This document shows positions 1 to 15,427 of a stretch of DNA of 64,000 nucleotides, one piece after another (position 1 is the stretch's first letter; the number at the start of each line of letters is the position of its first letter). The translations under genes were made by a program, and so were the position numbers. The stretch spans positions 6,545,001 through 6,609,000 of the forward strand of contig NC_084899.1 in the NCBI RefSeq assembly GCF_958979055.1. The letters run 5' to 3'. Under the pieces are notes generated by a model, which saw only the letters and a list, made by a program, of their open reading frames with translations, was not told where the DNA came from and made no database searches. This DNA comes from Alnus glutinosa (taxonomy: Eukaryota > Streptophyta > Magnoliopsida > Fagales > Betulaceae).

Positions 1-141
1 ATTTTGCCAAAAATATTTTACGAAGAAAATCATTTTACGTCGAAATAAACGGAGCATAAGCCAAGCCGAGTTAAAAAGTCCGTTAGAGTGTAAATTGGCT
101 CACCTTGGGCTCGTTTATCTTTTTCATTTTTTCTTTTTGGT

Positions 142-608
142 AAGTTCATGTACCCCTCAAACTACCACCAAATTGATAATATTCTCCTAAACTTTCAATT
201 TGGATAATGTTCCTTTCAAACTACTAAAAATTGTCAATGTTCTCCTAATAACGAAAATATCCTTAATAAAATAAAATAAATAATAATTAAAAAATAAAAT
301 AAAATCAATGACAGCCAAATTTTACGATTAAAAAGTTTTCCTTTTTTTTAAATTAAAATTTTGTTTTTTTAAGAAAATAAGATATAAATCATTTTTTAAA
401 CAAAATTATAATTTTCATTTATATATATATATTTGAATTTATAGGGTATTTTTGTTTTATTGAAAAATTTGTAAAGTCATTTTTGTTTTTTTATTGGCTT
501 TGAGATATATATTGACAATGTTTTAGTAATTTGAAGAGACATTGTCTCAATTGAAAGTTTATGAGGACATTGTCAAATTGAGTGGTAGTTTGAGGGGTAC
601 GTGAATTT
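142..608. repeat. Fold-back MITE-like element with ~100-bp inverted arms
   Basis: The left arm (142-245) and the reverse complement of the right arm (510-608) match over about 100 bp. Both contain the core TACCCCTCAAACTACCAC followed by AATTTGA and CTTTCAATT blocks. The centre is AT-rich and noncoding. A second, shorter member of the same family lies at about 25315-25505. No clear target-site duplication was found, so the class is unknown. Confidence 0.7.
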
Positions 609-629
609 TTTTCCTTTTTTTTTTTTTTA

Positions 630-1500
630 GATGTGTTAGCAAAATAAAAAAATTAATAAAAATACTATAAATAATACAAATTAAGAAATCATTAATTTTT
701 TGAGTAAGGAGTTGAAATATCATTAGCAAACAAATAAAACTCTAAAGTCACCACAAATTCTCTAACATCGATATTCAAAAGACGATGGAGAAGACTTCTT
801 TCAAAATGACTTTTGAGGAGCGCGTCTCTCAGAAATAGACAAAAATGCGTAAATAGGGCTTCAAAAAATAGAAAAGTATATGAACGTTTGGCCATGCACC
901 TCGCCGACAACACGCACCAGAACAACTCTCCACCATTGGACGTCTCAAAGAGAGACTTCCTACATGAACGAAAGTATAGAAAGAAAAAAAAAAACCACAA
1001 ACACAAACCACCATAACTTTGAGAGGACTAGGGGAAGATTAGCCACTATCAGATTTATCGAGAGAACAAAACTCCACAGCCCTAATAGCTGGTAGAGACA
1101 TAACCTCCATTGGTTCTCACAAAAAAAGGACAAAGACACTCTATAGCCCTAAAGTAGCCTCCCTCCCCCGGCGAAGAAGCATTCAAATGGAGACACTTTC
1201 TCCCTCTAAGAAATCATTAATTCATTCATTACAAAACTTGAATTACATAAAAGATAAGAATAAAAAATAAAATATAAATGAGTACTCAGCGTACGACTGT
1301 AGCCTTGAACTACCACCCTTACACGACAACAACTTCTCCTCCGTATCGTATGGCTACTTTTTTTCGGTCTATAGGTGGTGAAAATGGTAAGAATCGCTTG
1401 TAGCGGAAGAGGAAATTGAAAATGACGAGAAAATAAGTATGCGTGAATTTTCACAAGTATAATCTCGTGTTTGTTGAAATTGAATGAACTTTAGAAAATG
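630..1500. repeat. Dispersed noncoding repeat, copy A
   Basis: Several blocks here reappear in the same order at 7137-7500: GTTAGCAAAATAAAAA, AATACAAATTAAGAAA, TAGCCTTGAACTACCACC, TTTTCGGTCTAT and GAGGAAATTGAAAAT. Short open frames occur but are not shared between the copies, so I read this as an old dispersed repeat and not a gene. Copy A has about 500 bp (around 700-1200) that copy B lacks. The family is not identified. Confidence 0.6.
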
Positions 1501-1581
1501 AAGAGTCAGAATTGGGAAACCGGATCCTTTACTATTGGTACTCTTACAGCTCTTTCTTTTCTTAGCCTTCTGTCTACATAT

Positions 1582-2247
1582 GGGTGTAAACGAGCTGATT
1601 CTGAGCGGGTATTGACTGTTCGGGCTCGACTCGTTTCAAAAAATTTGTTATCTGAGCTCGAGTTCGGTCATTTTGGTCGATCCCGAGCTCAAGTACTCGG
1701 CTCGAGCTCAACCTGTATCATACAATTTAAATTATTTATTTTAGCAATTAAAAATAATTAATCCACATTTATATCGTATGATATAAGTATTATCGTATGA
1801 ATGTATGACCATATGATTCATGCAATTTAACAATTCATTTGATCTTAAATCTTAGACCACGTGATGACGGTGATGTAATGATTCATAAGTATTGAATGAT
1901 AATACTTATAAATTATAACATTAGATATAGTGTATTAGTGATTACATGTCATATGACACGATGTTATATTATTATATGATCATATAATCCTATTATATTA
2001 CATGAATGATATAATATGAATCCTATGTTTAAGTATCTAAATTGTTATTGTATCATATGTTTAAGTGATTAACAATTAAATATTGATATTATTCATTTTT
2101 ATTATTTTATATACATATTTATATAACCAAGCAAGTATAACCAATTACTACTTACTGACAATTTTTATTTGTTACTTAATGTATGCTTACATATAATATA
2201 TTGTTTATTAATATACTATATTATATAAATAAGTTATATATTAACAA

Positions 2248-2308
<61 letters not shown>

Positions 2309-2486
2309 TCGATCCTTATACGAGCAGATTCACGAGTTTTAATCGAGTCGAGCCGAGTTTATACGAGTTTGCATCGTTTAATAATTAAGTTTGATTCGTG
2401 TTCATGAGTAGCTCATATAATAATCGATTCGAACACGAGTCAAGTTTATTCAAGTCAATCTCGAGTAGCTCAGCTTGTTTACACCC
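1582..2486. repeat. hAT-like nonautonomous repeat with GGGTGTAAAC ends
   Basis: The left end reads GGGTGTAAACGAGCTGA and the right end is its imperfect inverse, TCAGCTTGTTTACACCC with minor changes. Inside, both flanks are rich in GAGCTCGAG and CGAGTCGAG words, and the centre is very AT-rich, including an (AT)n run. No good target-site duplication flanks it (CTACATAT against CTATGTCC), so the superfamily is a guess from the termini. Confidence 0.5.
2251..2306. repeat. (AT)n microsatellite
   Basis: This is an uninterrupted AT dinucleotide run of about 55 bp inside the hAT-like repeat. The IYIYIY open frames over it are artefacts of the repeat. Confidence 0.95.
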
Positions 2487-2814
2487 CTATGTCCACGTAT
2501 AGCTACCGGTCTTTTTTATATTTATTTTTCAATTTTGTGATGAAAACTAATAATTATTTATTCTTTTCCTAATTTTATACCTCTATTTTATAATTTTTAT
2601 TGGATGCATAGAAACATGTGACGCTGAACAGATCGGAGATTGTTCTAACAGCATAGAAAATTGGACACAAAATATGGATCGAAGGTTGCAAATAGTGATA
2701 GGGTAGGCAAAAACCCTAGCTGCCTAAGAAAAGCAGAGGTTTGCTCTGAAATTTCGAAAACATTATTCTCCAATCAAAAGTACTGAACTAAGCATATAAG
2801 CCGGATTTTACTAT

Positions 2815-3065
2815 GGTAATTTTAAAAAGGGTGATTTGATTTTTAAAAACGTTTTTTTTAAGTGTTTAACAAAATTATAATTTGATTTTTAAAATTATAT
2901 GTTTTCAAAACACTCTTTTCCTATGATTTGAAAAATACATATTTTTTGTGTATTCAAATTGTAATTTTTTAAAAACTCAATTTTAAAAAATTTATTTTCT
3001 GGGATTTAGTTTAAAAATCACATTTTTTATCCACAAAATTACAATGTCAAACGCACCCTTAGCCG
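2815..3065. repeat. AT-rich dispersed repeat related to 41830-42200
   Basis: The stretch is built of TTTTTAAAA blocks and ends in CAAACGCACCCTTA. The same arrangement, ending CAAATGCACCCTAATT, occurs at 41830-42200. It is noncoding and is probably a degenerate MITE. The surrounding 2490-2815 and 3065-3585 show no recognisable gene. Confidence 0.4.
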
Positions 3066-3407
3066 AGGAAAACCGACTTTTGCCAAAAATGGCGAAAATC
3101 TAATTATTACATAAAATCAAAATAAATATTTTACCGAAAATCTAGCGAAGTCCAGTAATTAAATCACTACTAAAACGTAAACTGAAATATTTACTAAAAA
3201 AAAAAAAACCTGAAAAAGCTGATTTGAAGGGAAAATAGTGAATTTTTAGCCCAAAAATCACGCTTAACGAACTATGCTCATTCGCCATGCGTGCTAAAAA
3301 GAGCTTTCTTGATCAGAGTCTCATGCACAATTTTAATATTTGTAGCAAAAGTTATGCCTGTTTTACTGCACACCAAATTGTGCATTCTTGTATTAGTATT
3401 CCACTAC

Positions 3408-3439
<32 letters not shown>

Positions 3440-3581
3440 ACACAAAACACAACAAAACAAAGCACGGTGATTCCTAGTGTTTAATTTATTTGTGTTTCCT
3501 GAAAACCCCACTAAAATTAGGTTTCTCGACATTATTGTTAGCCAGTAGTAAAATTTCCAATGTAACGAAGCAAACACCAAG

Positions 3582-6772
<3,191 letters not shown>

Positions 6773-6839
6773 CTAGGCCCTGGACCGTAATCAAGCTGAG
6801 CCACGTACTCGATAAGGTCAACTCGACTAGTTTCGATTA

Positions 6840-6848
6840 TTAGGGTTT
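6840..6848 (-). promoter_or_regulatory. Telo-box upstream of RPL34
   Basis: Read on the gene strand, this is AAACCCTAA, 188 bp upstream of the L34 start codon. A degenerate copy (AAAGCCCTA) is at 6671-6679, just before the ATG. Telo-boxes are typical of plant ribosomal-protein promoters and 5' leaders. The function here is inferred from motif and position only. Confidence 0.5.
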
Positions 6849-6944
6849 ATGATACATGCACAATTAATGCACAACTTTAAAATATGTGGTTTCTCCCCGA
6901 TGTACTTGGGGTCTTGACTTGAGGTTGTGCACTAATTTTATTTG

Positions 6945-7072
6945 AAGAATGATTCTTGCACTCAAAGTGCACAACAGGTGCACAACACCAAGACACAATA
7001 GAGTGGAGCTCAATGTGTAAGCTCCACTTCATTGTGTCTTACTGTTGTGCACTTCTTGTGTACCGTAAGTAT
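6945..7072. repeat. Palindromic MITE of the ACAACA/AAGACACA family, copy 1
   Basis: The left arm contains AAAGTGCACAACAGGTG and CAAGACACAATAGAGTGGAG. The right arm holds the inverse, CTCCACTTCATTGTGTCTTA then CTGTTGTGCACTT, with a very short loop. The layout resembles elements at 23191-23353, 23386-23500 and 59141-59284. The ends and the target duplication are unclear in this copy. Confidence 0.6.
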
Positions 7073-7104
7073 TTTTATATTTTCCATTTTATTTTTAGTA
7101 ATTT

Positions 7105-7560
7105 TTCCGAGTATTAAGTCGAGCGGAGTTAAAAATGTGTTAACAAAATAAAAATTAATAAACATATTTTAAATAATACAAATTAAGAAAAGCATTAACT
7201 CATTTCATTAAAAAACTTGAATTACTTACAAGATTAAAAATAAAAACTTACATAAACGACTACTACACAGGGTGTGTACGAAAGTAGCCTTGAACTACCA
7301 CCACCGCAGGGCAACAGCTTCTCCTCAATGCCTTCTTCTGTATGGCCACGGTTTTCGGTCTATCGGTAGAACGGTGGTATATGGTGGTGAAAATGCTGAG
7401 GATCGCTAGTAGATGAAGAGGAAATTGAAAATTGTGAGAAATGAAGAGTAATCTTGAGTATGTCGAAATTGAATGAGATTTGGAAAATGTTGCATTGAAT
7501 GGGAAAGTTGAAGAGGCAAAATTGGAATACAACAGGCCCTAATGGGACGTGATTTTGGAT
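7105..7560. repeat. Dispersed noncoding repeat, copy B
   Basis: This is the partner of the repeat at 630-1500. It shares GTGTTAACAAAATAAAA, the AATACAAATTAAGAAAA block, TAGCCTTGAACTACCACC, TTTTCGGTCTATCGG and GAGGAAATTGAAAATTGTGA in the same order. Neither strand encodes a shared protein. Confidence 0.6.
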
Positions 7561-7789
7561 ATACAGTAAAAAATAAAATAAAATAAAATATCACGTGGGG
7601 TGTCAACGCCCCACCCCCAACCAATTTTCACATCGAGTAATGTTACGGACCACTTTTGTTTGTATTTATTATTTTATTTTTCTTATGAGTGCTAATTGGT
7701 GTGCAAATTTCTAGTATTTTACTTTGTTCAAATAATTGCCTAGTTATTGTGAGAAACAAGTTATAATTGATCTTTGTCTTTGTTCTTCA

Positions 7790-10360
7790 ATCTATATTAG
7801 AGTCAAGTTGATAAGGTCGAAGAGTATGATATGGACTAACTTAGTGAGTGAGAAATTGAGGACCTAGTGCGAGATCTAGGATATAGAAATGAGAGAGGAT
7901 ATTGGTACAATTTCGACGAGGATGATTTGGAGGCTCGACCTTTGAGAGGAGATGCAAACGTGGTGGACTTGGTTAACATCTTAGAAAGGAACAATTGACA
8001 AGAACTTCATTTATATGTTCAACATATGGTGGATCAAGCTATTGTGGTATATGAGATCTTCTTGCTGCCAGCTCCTAATGGATATGGTGGAGAATCAGAG
8101 ATGTGGAAAATGGTGGACCTGGTGGAGTTGGGGGACATTGTGGGGATGGTGGACATGAGGAACGTGGTGGACATGCTACAGATACTTTGAGGAATAGGGA
8201 TGACCTAACAAGTGTTGGTAGGTCTAAGAGTGGAAAATCAGCAAGGGTTGATAAACCCCCGCGGGGCAAAAAATACCAAGGTCTAGGGTTGGTAGAGATT
8301 AAAGGGGTGGGAAATCCACTAGTAGTGCTGAAACTTCAACCAAATAGAAGGTTGGCAAACTTGGAGCTCTACTATTAAAGGGACTGCTACTAGGTCTGCC
8401 ACTCCTAGCAAGGGTACAACTTGTAGCAGGGCTGCCACTACTGGACAAAGAAAAAGAAGTGCTCATGTCACTGCCCTTGATTTGATTGATGAAGATAATG
8501 AGGATTTTGATGGTGCCACTCGTAGAATTGCTGACACCGAGGCTAGTTGAAAAAAGAGGTAGTGGTAGGTATGGTAAGAGAGGTGTTGGTAGGCTCGATG
8601 GGAGAGGGGTGCTAGATGAAGCAGAGCTATCAATGATTTTGTTGATGACGACCAAGAATTGCAGTTGAGTGACTTCAATGAGACTGATGATGACTTGTTT
8701 TATTCTGACCTGCCCAACTCAGATAAGAAATACATAGATAATTGGTGGGAGTAAGTTTGAGGGTACCACACATTTTAAAGGAGTCGGTAATGACAATGAG
8801 TCACAGTATGCAGACAATAATGAGTTGAGAAGTCTAGCCAGCAGCGGTGATGATGATGCAGTCACTAAAATAAAGAGGTATAGGGAGTTTCATGAGCCTC
8901 ATGACTTGAAAGTACCAATTGAGTTGGAGTGCGGGTTGTTATTTACAAATTCTTGTGCCTTTAAGAGGGTGCTTAAAACTTTTGTTGGAGAGTTGATACA
9001 CTTACCGTCCTCTGTCGGCCTCTTTTTATTAAAAAAACAAATGGTCTGTTGGGGGACGAGAAAATCCCCTTTTGTTGTGCAAAATGAATTCTAGTTGAAG
9101 ATATATATGCTGGATCTGAAGGGGGATGTGGTTGGACTATTATGTTTATTAGACAGAAGGTGGTGTGTATTTCAAATTTATCCACTCCTACTATGGTTTT
9201 ATTTTTATTATATAAGTACTTGTTAGAATATGGATTGTTATCTGTATGTGTGCAGGGGCTCGGAGATGCAGTTGACTTTGTGTTGCCACATTCTGAGCAT
9301 TGTTTTTGTGTGAGGCACCTACATACAAATTTTAAAAGAAAATGCTACAAGGAGAAAGCCGTCAAAGATGAGTTGTGGAAAGCTGCACGGGCATCAAATG
9401 TTCATGCATTCGAGTACCACATTAAGAAAATAATGGAGATGGATGATGATGCACACAAGTACCTTAGTGATGTACCTTGTGCAAGCTAGTCAAGACATGC
9501 TTTCAGAAGTTACAACAAAAGAAATATACTGTTGAACAACTTAGTAAAGACCTTCAATGCCTGAATCAAATATGCTAGGGACAAGCCTATCCTTACTATG
9601 CTAGAAGTTATCAGCAGCAAATAATGGCACGCTTTCAGCAAAAAGAAAAAAAAAAAAAGAGAGGATGGGATCCAAGCATCACAAAACTCAATATGCCCAA
9701 AGATTTAGAAGAAATTGGAGAGGTTGAAAAGTAATGCAATAATTTGTATAGGTCGATGGCAGAATGAATTAGAGTTTGAGGCAGGCCACATTTACAACGC
9801 AAGACAAATAGTCAGATTGGATGAGAATACATGCACATGTGGGAGATGGTAGATAAATCAAATTCCTTGCGCACATGCTTGTTATGCAATATACATACAC
9901 AAGAGAAATACATGCAGTTATATGCACCTTTAGTACACGCAATGCAAGGTCCAAAATACATGGCCAGCTGATGATGCAAGTGACAACGAAATTCAACCAC
10001 ATATTGTTAGAAGGGGTTCCTGATAGACCAAATATTTCTAGGAGAATGACAACAAATGAGCCCTCTAACTCGTATAAGATACGATGTAATGGATATGCTG
10101 TGAGCTTTGGAAATTGTAGGGGTGCAAGTCACAATTATAAAGGCTGTCATCTACCTTTGAACCAGACCGAAATAGATGAAAGCCAAATAAGTAGAAGGCC
10201 AAAAAATAAAAAATGCTGGAACTTCAAAGGTAAAAGACTCTAACTAAACGTTGTGTTCTTTAACTTTCAGCTTTAACATTAATGTGCAAGCTTCAAACTA
10301 AATGTCGTGTTCTTATAACTTCCAACAATTTTCTTGATGTGTTGTAGGGATTCCAACTTG
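7790..10360 (+). pseudogene. Decayed Mutator-like (MULE/MuDR) transposase
   Basis: Fragments of a MuDR-family transposase appear in order but in different frames with stops. At 7850-8100 is an N-terminal segment (DLVRDLGYRNERGYWYNF, HLYVQHMVDQAIVV). At 8920-9000 is the DNA-binding segment (CGLLFTNSCAFKRVLKTF). At 9258-9490 is part of the MULE domain (VLPHSEHCFCVRHLHTNFK, then an AARASNVHAFEYHIKKI helix). At 9790-9900 is a SWIM zinc finger (CTCGRW, then IPCAHACYAIY). A zinc-knuckle-like remnant follows at 10090-10160. The region that should carry the first catalytic acidic residues, between about 9100 and 9255, is largely missing, so the element cannot make an active enzyme. No terminal inverted repeats could be set. 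Confidence 0.85.
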
Positions 10361-12376
10361 AACCTGAAGCTAGGTGTAACTCCTCGAATTTTATATAAGT
10401 CGTAAAGCAAAAATATTATAATTCCACATGGCGCTACTACCTTTACATACACTCATAGCGGGAAAAAAAAAAAACATGTATAATTTTTTTCCTTTTTAAA
10501 AGGAATCACATTTCATTCTTCTATCACATAATACCGGAGCTTCTATCTAAAATAACATGTTATAAATAAAACATAATATTATTACAACAACATGAAACTA
10601 CTATTATTTTGAGATAAAATCAAAGATGCCACAATGTCATTTTTACTCCTAATTTTAAATATTGACTCAACATGAGTCAGTCATTCAAAAGGTGAGAGGC
10701 CTCCTGTATGCCTCATGAACAAAATCCTAGACAAGTATAAGGGTTATCATATATCTCATCCTCAGCAGTATCTGTAAAATTACCACAAATTTACGGGGAA
10801 AATGTGAGTCCACCACTCAGTAAGTATAAAATATCTTGACCATACATGTATGATGTGAGCATACTTTTTCCTTTGAAAATTTATATCTTAAATTTACTAA
10901 ATAATTATTTTTGTAACGTTTTCACAAAAGTGTTTACTTTATAAAATTTCATAGTCGTTTTGTAAATTAAGCCTATAGTTTTTTTGTTAAGGCATACTTA
11001 ATAAACACTCCAAATGTTTTTATTTGCATTTAATACATATCAAACCTAAATCTCATACCATGGAATATTAAAACAATTTATAACAAGTTAATGAAAAACG
11101 ATAATTAAAAACATAAAACAGTATATATTATATCACATGTTTGATTCACATAATAAATGCATTAACAAATTTATTTATTACATTTCAGACATTTAAATAT
11201 TCATTTTTCATTTCATATTTTCCATAAGTCAAGTGTATACTCCCACTTGGCCACTGAAGTTTTCTAAGTGTATACCCTCACTTAACTGGTAGGTTACTAC
11301 TAATTTATCTCTCTTATAGTTTCGAGGTGCTAAGTGTATAACCCCACTTAACTACTGGGTTTACTAGTCATTTTTATTTCCCCCTTACTAGCATTGGGGT
11401 ACTAAGTGTATAACCTCACTTAATCGCCGGGTGCCCATCTTTTACAATCTTTTCACATATCACATATAATCCTATCTCATTTTCTTTTGAAATTTATTTT
11501 CCTTTAAAAATTATGTTTCTTTAAACACATGAAATATATCATATCAGCATAATTTATCATAATTATATTCCAAAATATATAGGCTTATAATTACACTAAA
11601 AATATTGTACAATTTATGCAATAAAACATCAAGTGTAGGGTCAATAAGTTTTATCCTGAAATGATCCCTTGTATATTTACTACGTACTCTCCATTACTAA
11701 AAGAATCACTACTCATTTTCGTTCCTTTATCTTACTTTTTTTATTTGTGTGTGCAATGGATGAAAGAAAAGAAAAGAAATACTTTTGTTTTGTATCTTGA
11801 AAAAAGAACACTCAAAAGCCAAACAAATGATGGTCAATACAGGAAAAGGCAACAATTACTCTTATAGCCAAGGGCTTAGAATTATTGAACGATTTTACTT
11901 AGATTTGTTCCTCCTATATTTGATCTTTTTTGGCTTCTTTGGTTACCAAACATTTAATGCAGCCTATCTTTTATTTCTCATCTTACCTATAGGTGGTATG
12001 CATACTTTGAGTTTATCAAAACATAGACAAAGGATGTCCATTTTATAGACAAAACGTGAGAATAAATTAAATGAAGAGAGACGCGTGTTTTATCTTTCAT
12101 TTTTCTATTGACAGAGTTTTTCCATAATAAATGCAAGACATGCCCTCTTTTTTGATAAAAAAAAAATTCAAGGGTTTTGGCCCCTAAGAGCCAAAACCCT
12201 CTAAATTTTTTTAGATGGTTTGGCCACCCCCATGGGCCAAAATGCTTCAATTATTATTATTATTATTATTTTTTTCATGGGGTTGCTGAATCACTCCCAT
12301 AGCCACCCCTATAACCAGTCTGAGGTGGCCGAACTACCCTCATGGTGGCCAAGGGAACCCTCTTCTTCTTCTTCTT

Positions 12377-12417
<41 letters not shown>

Positions 12418-12775
12418 TAATAATTTTTTTATTATAATTAATTTTTAAAGATTTTTTATTTTTATAATTTTTGACTGAAGTATTAATTTGATTTTTTTTT
12501 AAAACTGAAGTATCATATAATTTGCATTAAAATTTAAGAACTAAAAAAATAAAGATTTTAAAATTGAAGGACAAAAATGTATTTAACCCTTTATTTTATG
12601 ACACATTTAGGAATAGGGCGGTTAGCTTATCCTCCGTTCGCTCGATAGTTAATATAACCAAACCCGTGTTCCAAAAAGGGGGACCTTTTGGCCTATTTAC
12701 TCAACTGCTTAGCTTTAGCGTTGTTCCTTTCCCCTCTGATTCCAATCTCGAATCTCATCGGATAAAGACAGAAAT
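10361..12775. other. Intergenic DNA, LTR-like and AT-rich, no gene
   Basis: I see no conserved protein. Phrases such as CCACCACTCAGTAAGTA near 10811 and the tandem units at 11218-11430 suggest a degraded LTR, but neither LTR ends nor a primer-binding site was found. 12170-12420 holds low-complexity DNA with (ATT)n, (CTT)n and a long T-run. Open frames here (for example 11785-12048) have no homology support. Confidence 0.5.
11218..11430. repeat. Short tandem array of AAGTGTATA-CC-CACTTAA units
   Basis: Four degenerate units start near 11228, 11266, 11331 and 11404. Each carries (T)AAGTGTATA, then a C-rich step, then CACTTRR, and usually ends in a (C/T)(G/A)CYGGGT-like block. The later unit starts are about 65-75 bp apart. 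It resembles repeats inside plant LTRs; function unknown. Confidence 0.6.
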
Positions 12776-12793
12776 TTAGGTTTAGGGTTTAGG
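12776..12793 (+). promoter_or_regulatory. Double telo-box in the Alba 5' leader
   Basis: TTAGGTTTAGGGTTTAGG lies 14 bp before the Alba start codon and is the inverse of an AAACCCTAA-type telo-box. Such motifs in 5' leaders are common for plant translation and RNA-binding genes. Role inferred. Confidence 0.55.
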
Positions 12794-12806
12794 TCAGCGG
12801 AGCTCA

Positions 12807-14805
12807 ATGGAAGATATCACGGAGGGAGTGAATGCCATAAACCTGGGCGGAGACTCCCACAAGAAGAACCGGATCCAAGTCTCCAACACCAAGAAACCCT
12901 TGTTCTTCTACGTCAATCTCGCCAAGGTTCTCTCTCTATCTCTCTCTCGTTAAGTACATGTACCTTTTGCGATCTGGGTTTTAGGTATTTGGTACGGTTA
13001 CTAAATCTGCATAACTTGGTGCTTTTTATTGTCTTTTTGCGACTATTGGAATGTAGTTTATGATTTGCCTCTTATATTCGATTAATGATGGGTGTCGTTG
13101 ATCTTCAATTTTGTGTTGCAGAGGTATATGCAACAGCATAACGAGGTTGAGCTGTCTGCCCTTGGAATGGGTAATGTTGCATTTCGTTATATCCATATTT
13201 CTGAAAACCTATTTATTCTGTTTTCTTCATTTCCTAAATTACCCCCTTCACTTATTTTCAACTCTCCTGGGAATCAAATGGCACAACTATGTAATCCTAT
13301 GTCTGTGTGTAAATATATGTATATTCGTAGAAACTGCGAAATGTTTATTTCTGAGTTAGTAAATAGTGACTAGTAGATGCTTATTTATATGGGCCTGATT
13401 ATGAGCATAAAAAGCATGGGTGGTTCTGCTTCCCATTCCCATTCCCATTATCATATTGATAATGAATCTCCTTGTGCTCTGATTTTTTTTCGTTTACCTA
13501 ATTATAGGTTGAGGTGTAAGAGAGTGGGATTCATTGTCTAAATATGATGCTACGGTCGTGGTTCATCTGTAGTTTTGGGGTTGTCCTCTTGATATTTATG
13601 TAGCTCGAATCTCTCCTCTCCCCTCCCCCTCCCCTTGGGGCTAATTACTTATATAGAAAAGTAGTAATGTAATTCAATTGTAATAAATTGGCATATAGTT
13701 TCTCATATGCCTTTAAGCATTATCTGCCTTGGTTTCTGGGAAGAAAGATTTTTTCTGCTTTGTTATTTTAATCCTTTTTTGCTTCTGATGATTGCTGCTA
13801 CTGGTTTGGTAACAGTTACCAGATCTATGTTCAAGGGACTGCTCCGTTACTCTTGGGCTATGATCATGTTTATTTGATATGCCTTTTGTATAGCTAAATA
13901 TCATCCGATGTGTTATATTCCTTGATCGGTGATCCAAATTTTAATAGAACTGATGGTGATATGCTTTGCTCAGCTTAAGTTGTTGAAATTCTTTCTATGT
14001 GGATAATTTGCATGTAACTGTCCTTGGTGGTATGTGTTAGGATGTTGCTTCTTCTGCTTTGAAATGACAAATCTTAGTACTTCATTGCGGCCGTGCATCT
14101 GTTAATGTGTTTATTTTGTTATATTTGCAGCTATTGCCACGGTCGTTACTATAGCAGAAATTTTGAAAAATAACGGATTGGCTATTGAGAAGAGTAATAT
14201 TTTCTGTCTTTGGTATATTTGTGTAATATTTTAAGTATACAGTGAACTTCTAATTCACATAGAAAATAACTTTCACTGTCTGCAGAGATCATGACCTCAA
14301 CTGTCGATATAAAGGATGACTCTAGGGGAAGACCCATCCAAAAAGCAAAGGTAAAATTGATATGAATATGTTTTCACAATTCCTGTTTCCAATACTTTAC
14401 CCAACATACATGTCAAGTGGGGGTTGCAGAGTGAGGTCCCTTTAATGCATTTGTCTTAGCCACAAAGGAATCAAATTGGGTATTTGTAGTTATTCTGCTA
14501 CATTGTTATATTCAGGTGGGGAGGGTTGGGTGTTAGATCTAGTGAAACATGTGTGTGCATAAACACACCACACACACGTGTATACTTTGTATCGATATGT
14601 CATCTTGGTGAATTTCCCACAATGTATAGTCACTGTAATTTTGGAAATTTTTTGAATCTCCATTGAGAGGTTGGTTACAGATGGCTAATATTTGTTCTGC
14701 CATCAGATCGAAATATTGCTGGGGAAGACTGAAAACTTCGATGAATTGATGGCGGCTGCTGCAGAGGAAAGGGAAGCTGGAGGAGATGTTGAAGAGCAAA
14801 GTTGA
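12807..14805 (+). CDS. ALBA1: Alba-family DNA/RNA-binding protein
   Basis: Alba-domain proteins are small and bind RNA and DNA (including RNA-DNA hybrids) in nucleus and cytoplasm. Five exons (12807-12926, 13122-13170, 14131-14193, 14286-14350, 14707-14805) give 131 residues with every frame closing. The product starts MEDITEGVNAINLG, has the Alba core NRIQVSNTKKPLFFYVNLAK, the helix RYMQQHNEVELSALGMAI, the strand ATVVTIAEILKNNGL, then STVDIKDDSRGRPIQKAK and IEILLGKTENFDELM, and an acidic end. There is no RGG tail, so this is the short plant class; length fits that class (about 130). The exact ALBA1/ALBA2 numbering is inferred. A telo-box sits just before the start. Confidence 0.95.
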
Positions 14806-15427
14806 AGGGGGTTGTGTCAGAGTTAGTTTGTTCTGTTTTGTTTTTGTCGTCCTAGTACTGGTGAATGCACTTAATCAGTCATTTTTATTTACAGGAGATT
14901 TGTAGCTATCTAAGATATTCTGGTCCTAATGATTTTGGTAAACGTGAAAATTTTGTTTTGGAGTGTAGAAACCAAATCTGTTTGTTATTCAAAATTCGAT
15001 TTTTTTCACCAGAATTTTTGGTGTCTATGCTGTTTGAAATATCATCACATTTGAAAGATTATGGTGAATTAATATTTACTTTGTGAACCCAACAAGATGA
15101 GCATTAAAAAGAAAAAAGCTTATGAACTGCTGCTACTTGAGGTTTCTTTTGGGTTAATAGAAGTAATGTATTTGAAATTTGATCTGGGTTTTCAAAGCTT
15201 CGCATCTACACCCCCAAACTAGTTCTAGGTTCAGTGGTTGAGATTAAATTGATACTAACATGCATTTCACACGGTTTTTCTTTAGGGGAATTTTCTGCAC
15301 ATGCTCTTTGATAGTGTTTTAACAAGAGGGATCGATGATGTTGTCATTTCTATTATATGTGTGGTTTGATGTCTACATCGTGGACATTGAATGGTGGTAA
15401 AGTTTTAGACTGTTGTATAGAGTATTA
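14806..15427. other. Alba 3' flank
   Basis: This probably includes the Alba 3' untranslated region. No second gene is seen; the 73-codon frame at 14865-15086 has no recognisable similarity. Confidence 0.5.

Noticed and set aside
692-1016. Overlapping frames on both strands
   Set aside because: The Phe- and Lys-rich translations are not shared with the repeat copy at 7105-7560.
1573-2494. Eight-base target duplication around the GGGTGTAAAC element
   Set aside because: CTACATAT and CTATGTCC agree too poorly, so no duplication is claimed.
8075-8678. Ser/Pro-rich antisense frames
   Set aside because: They are shadows of Gly/Asp-rich MULE-derived sequence on the other strand.
11218-11430. CRISPR-like array
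   Set aside because: Repeats are degenerate, irregularly spaced and in plant nuclear DNA; not CRISPR.
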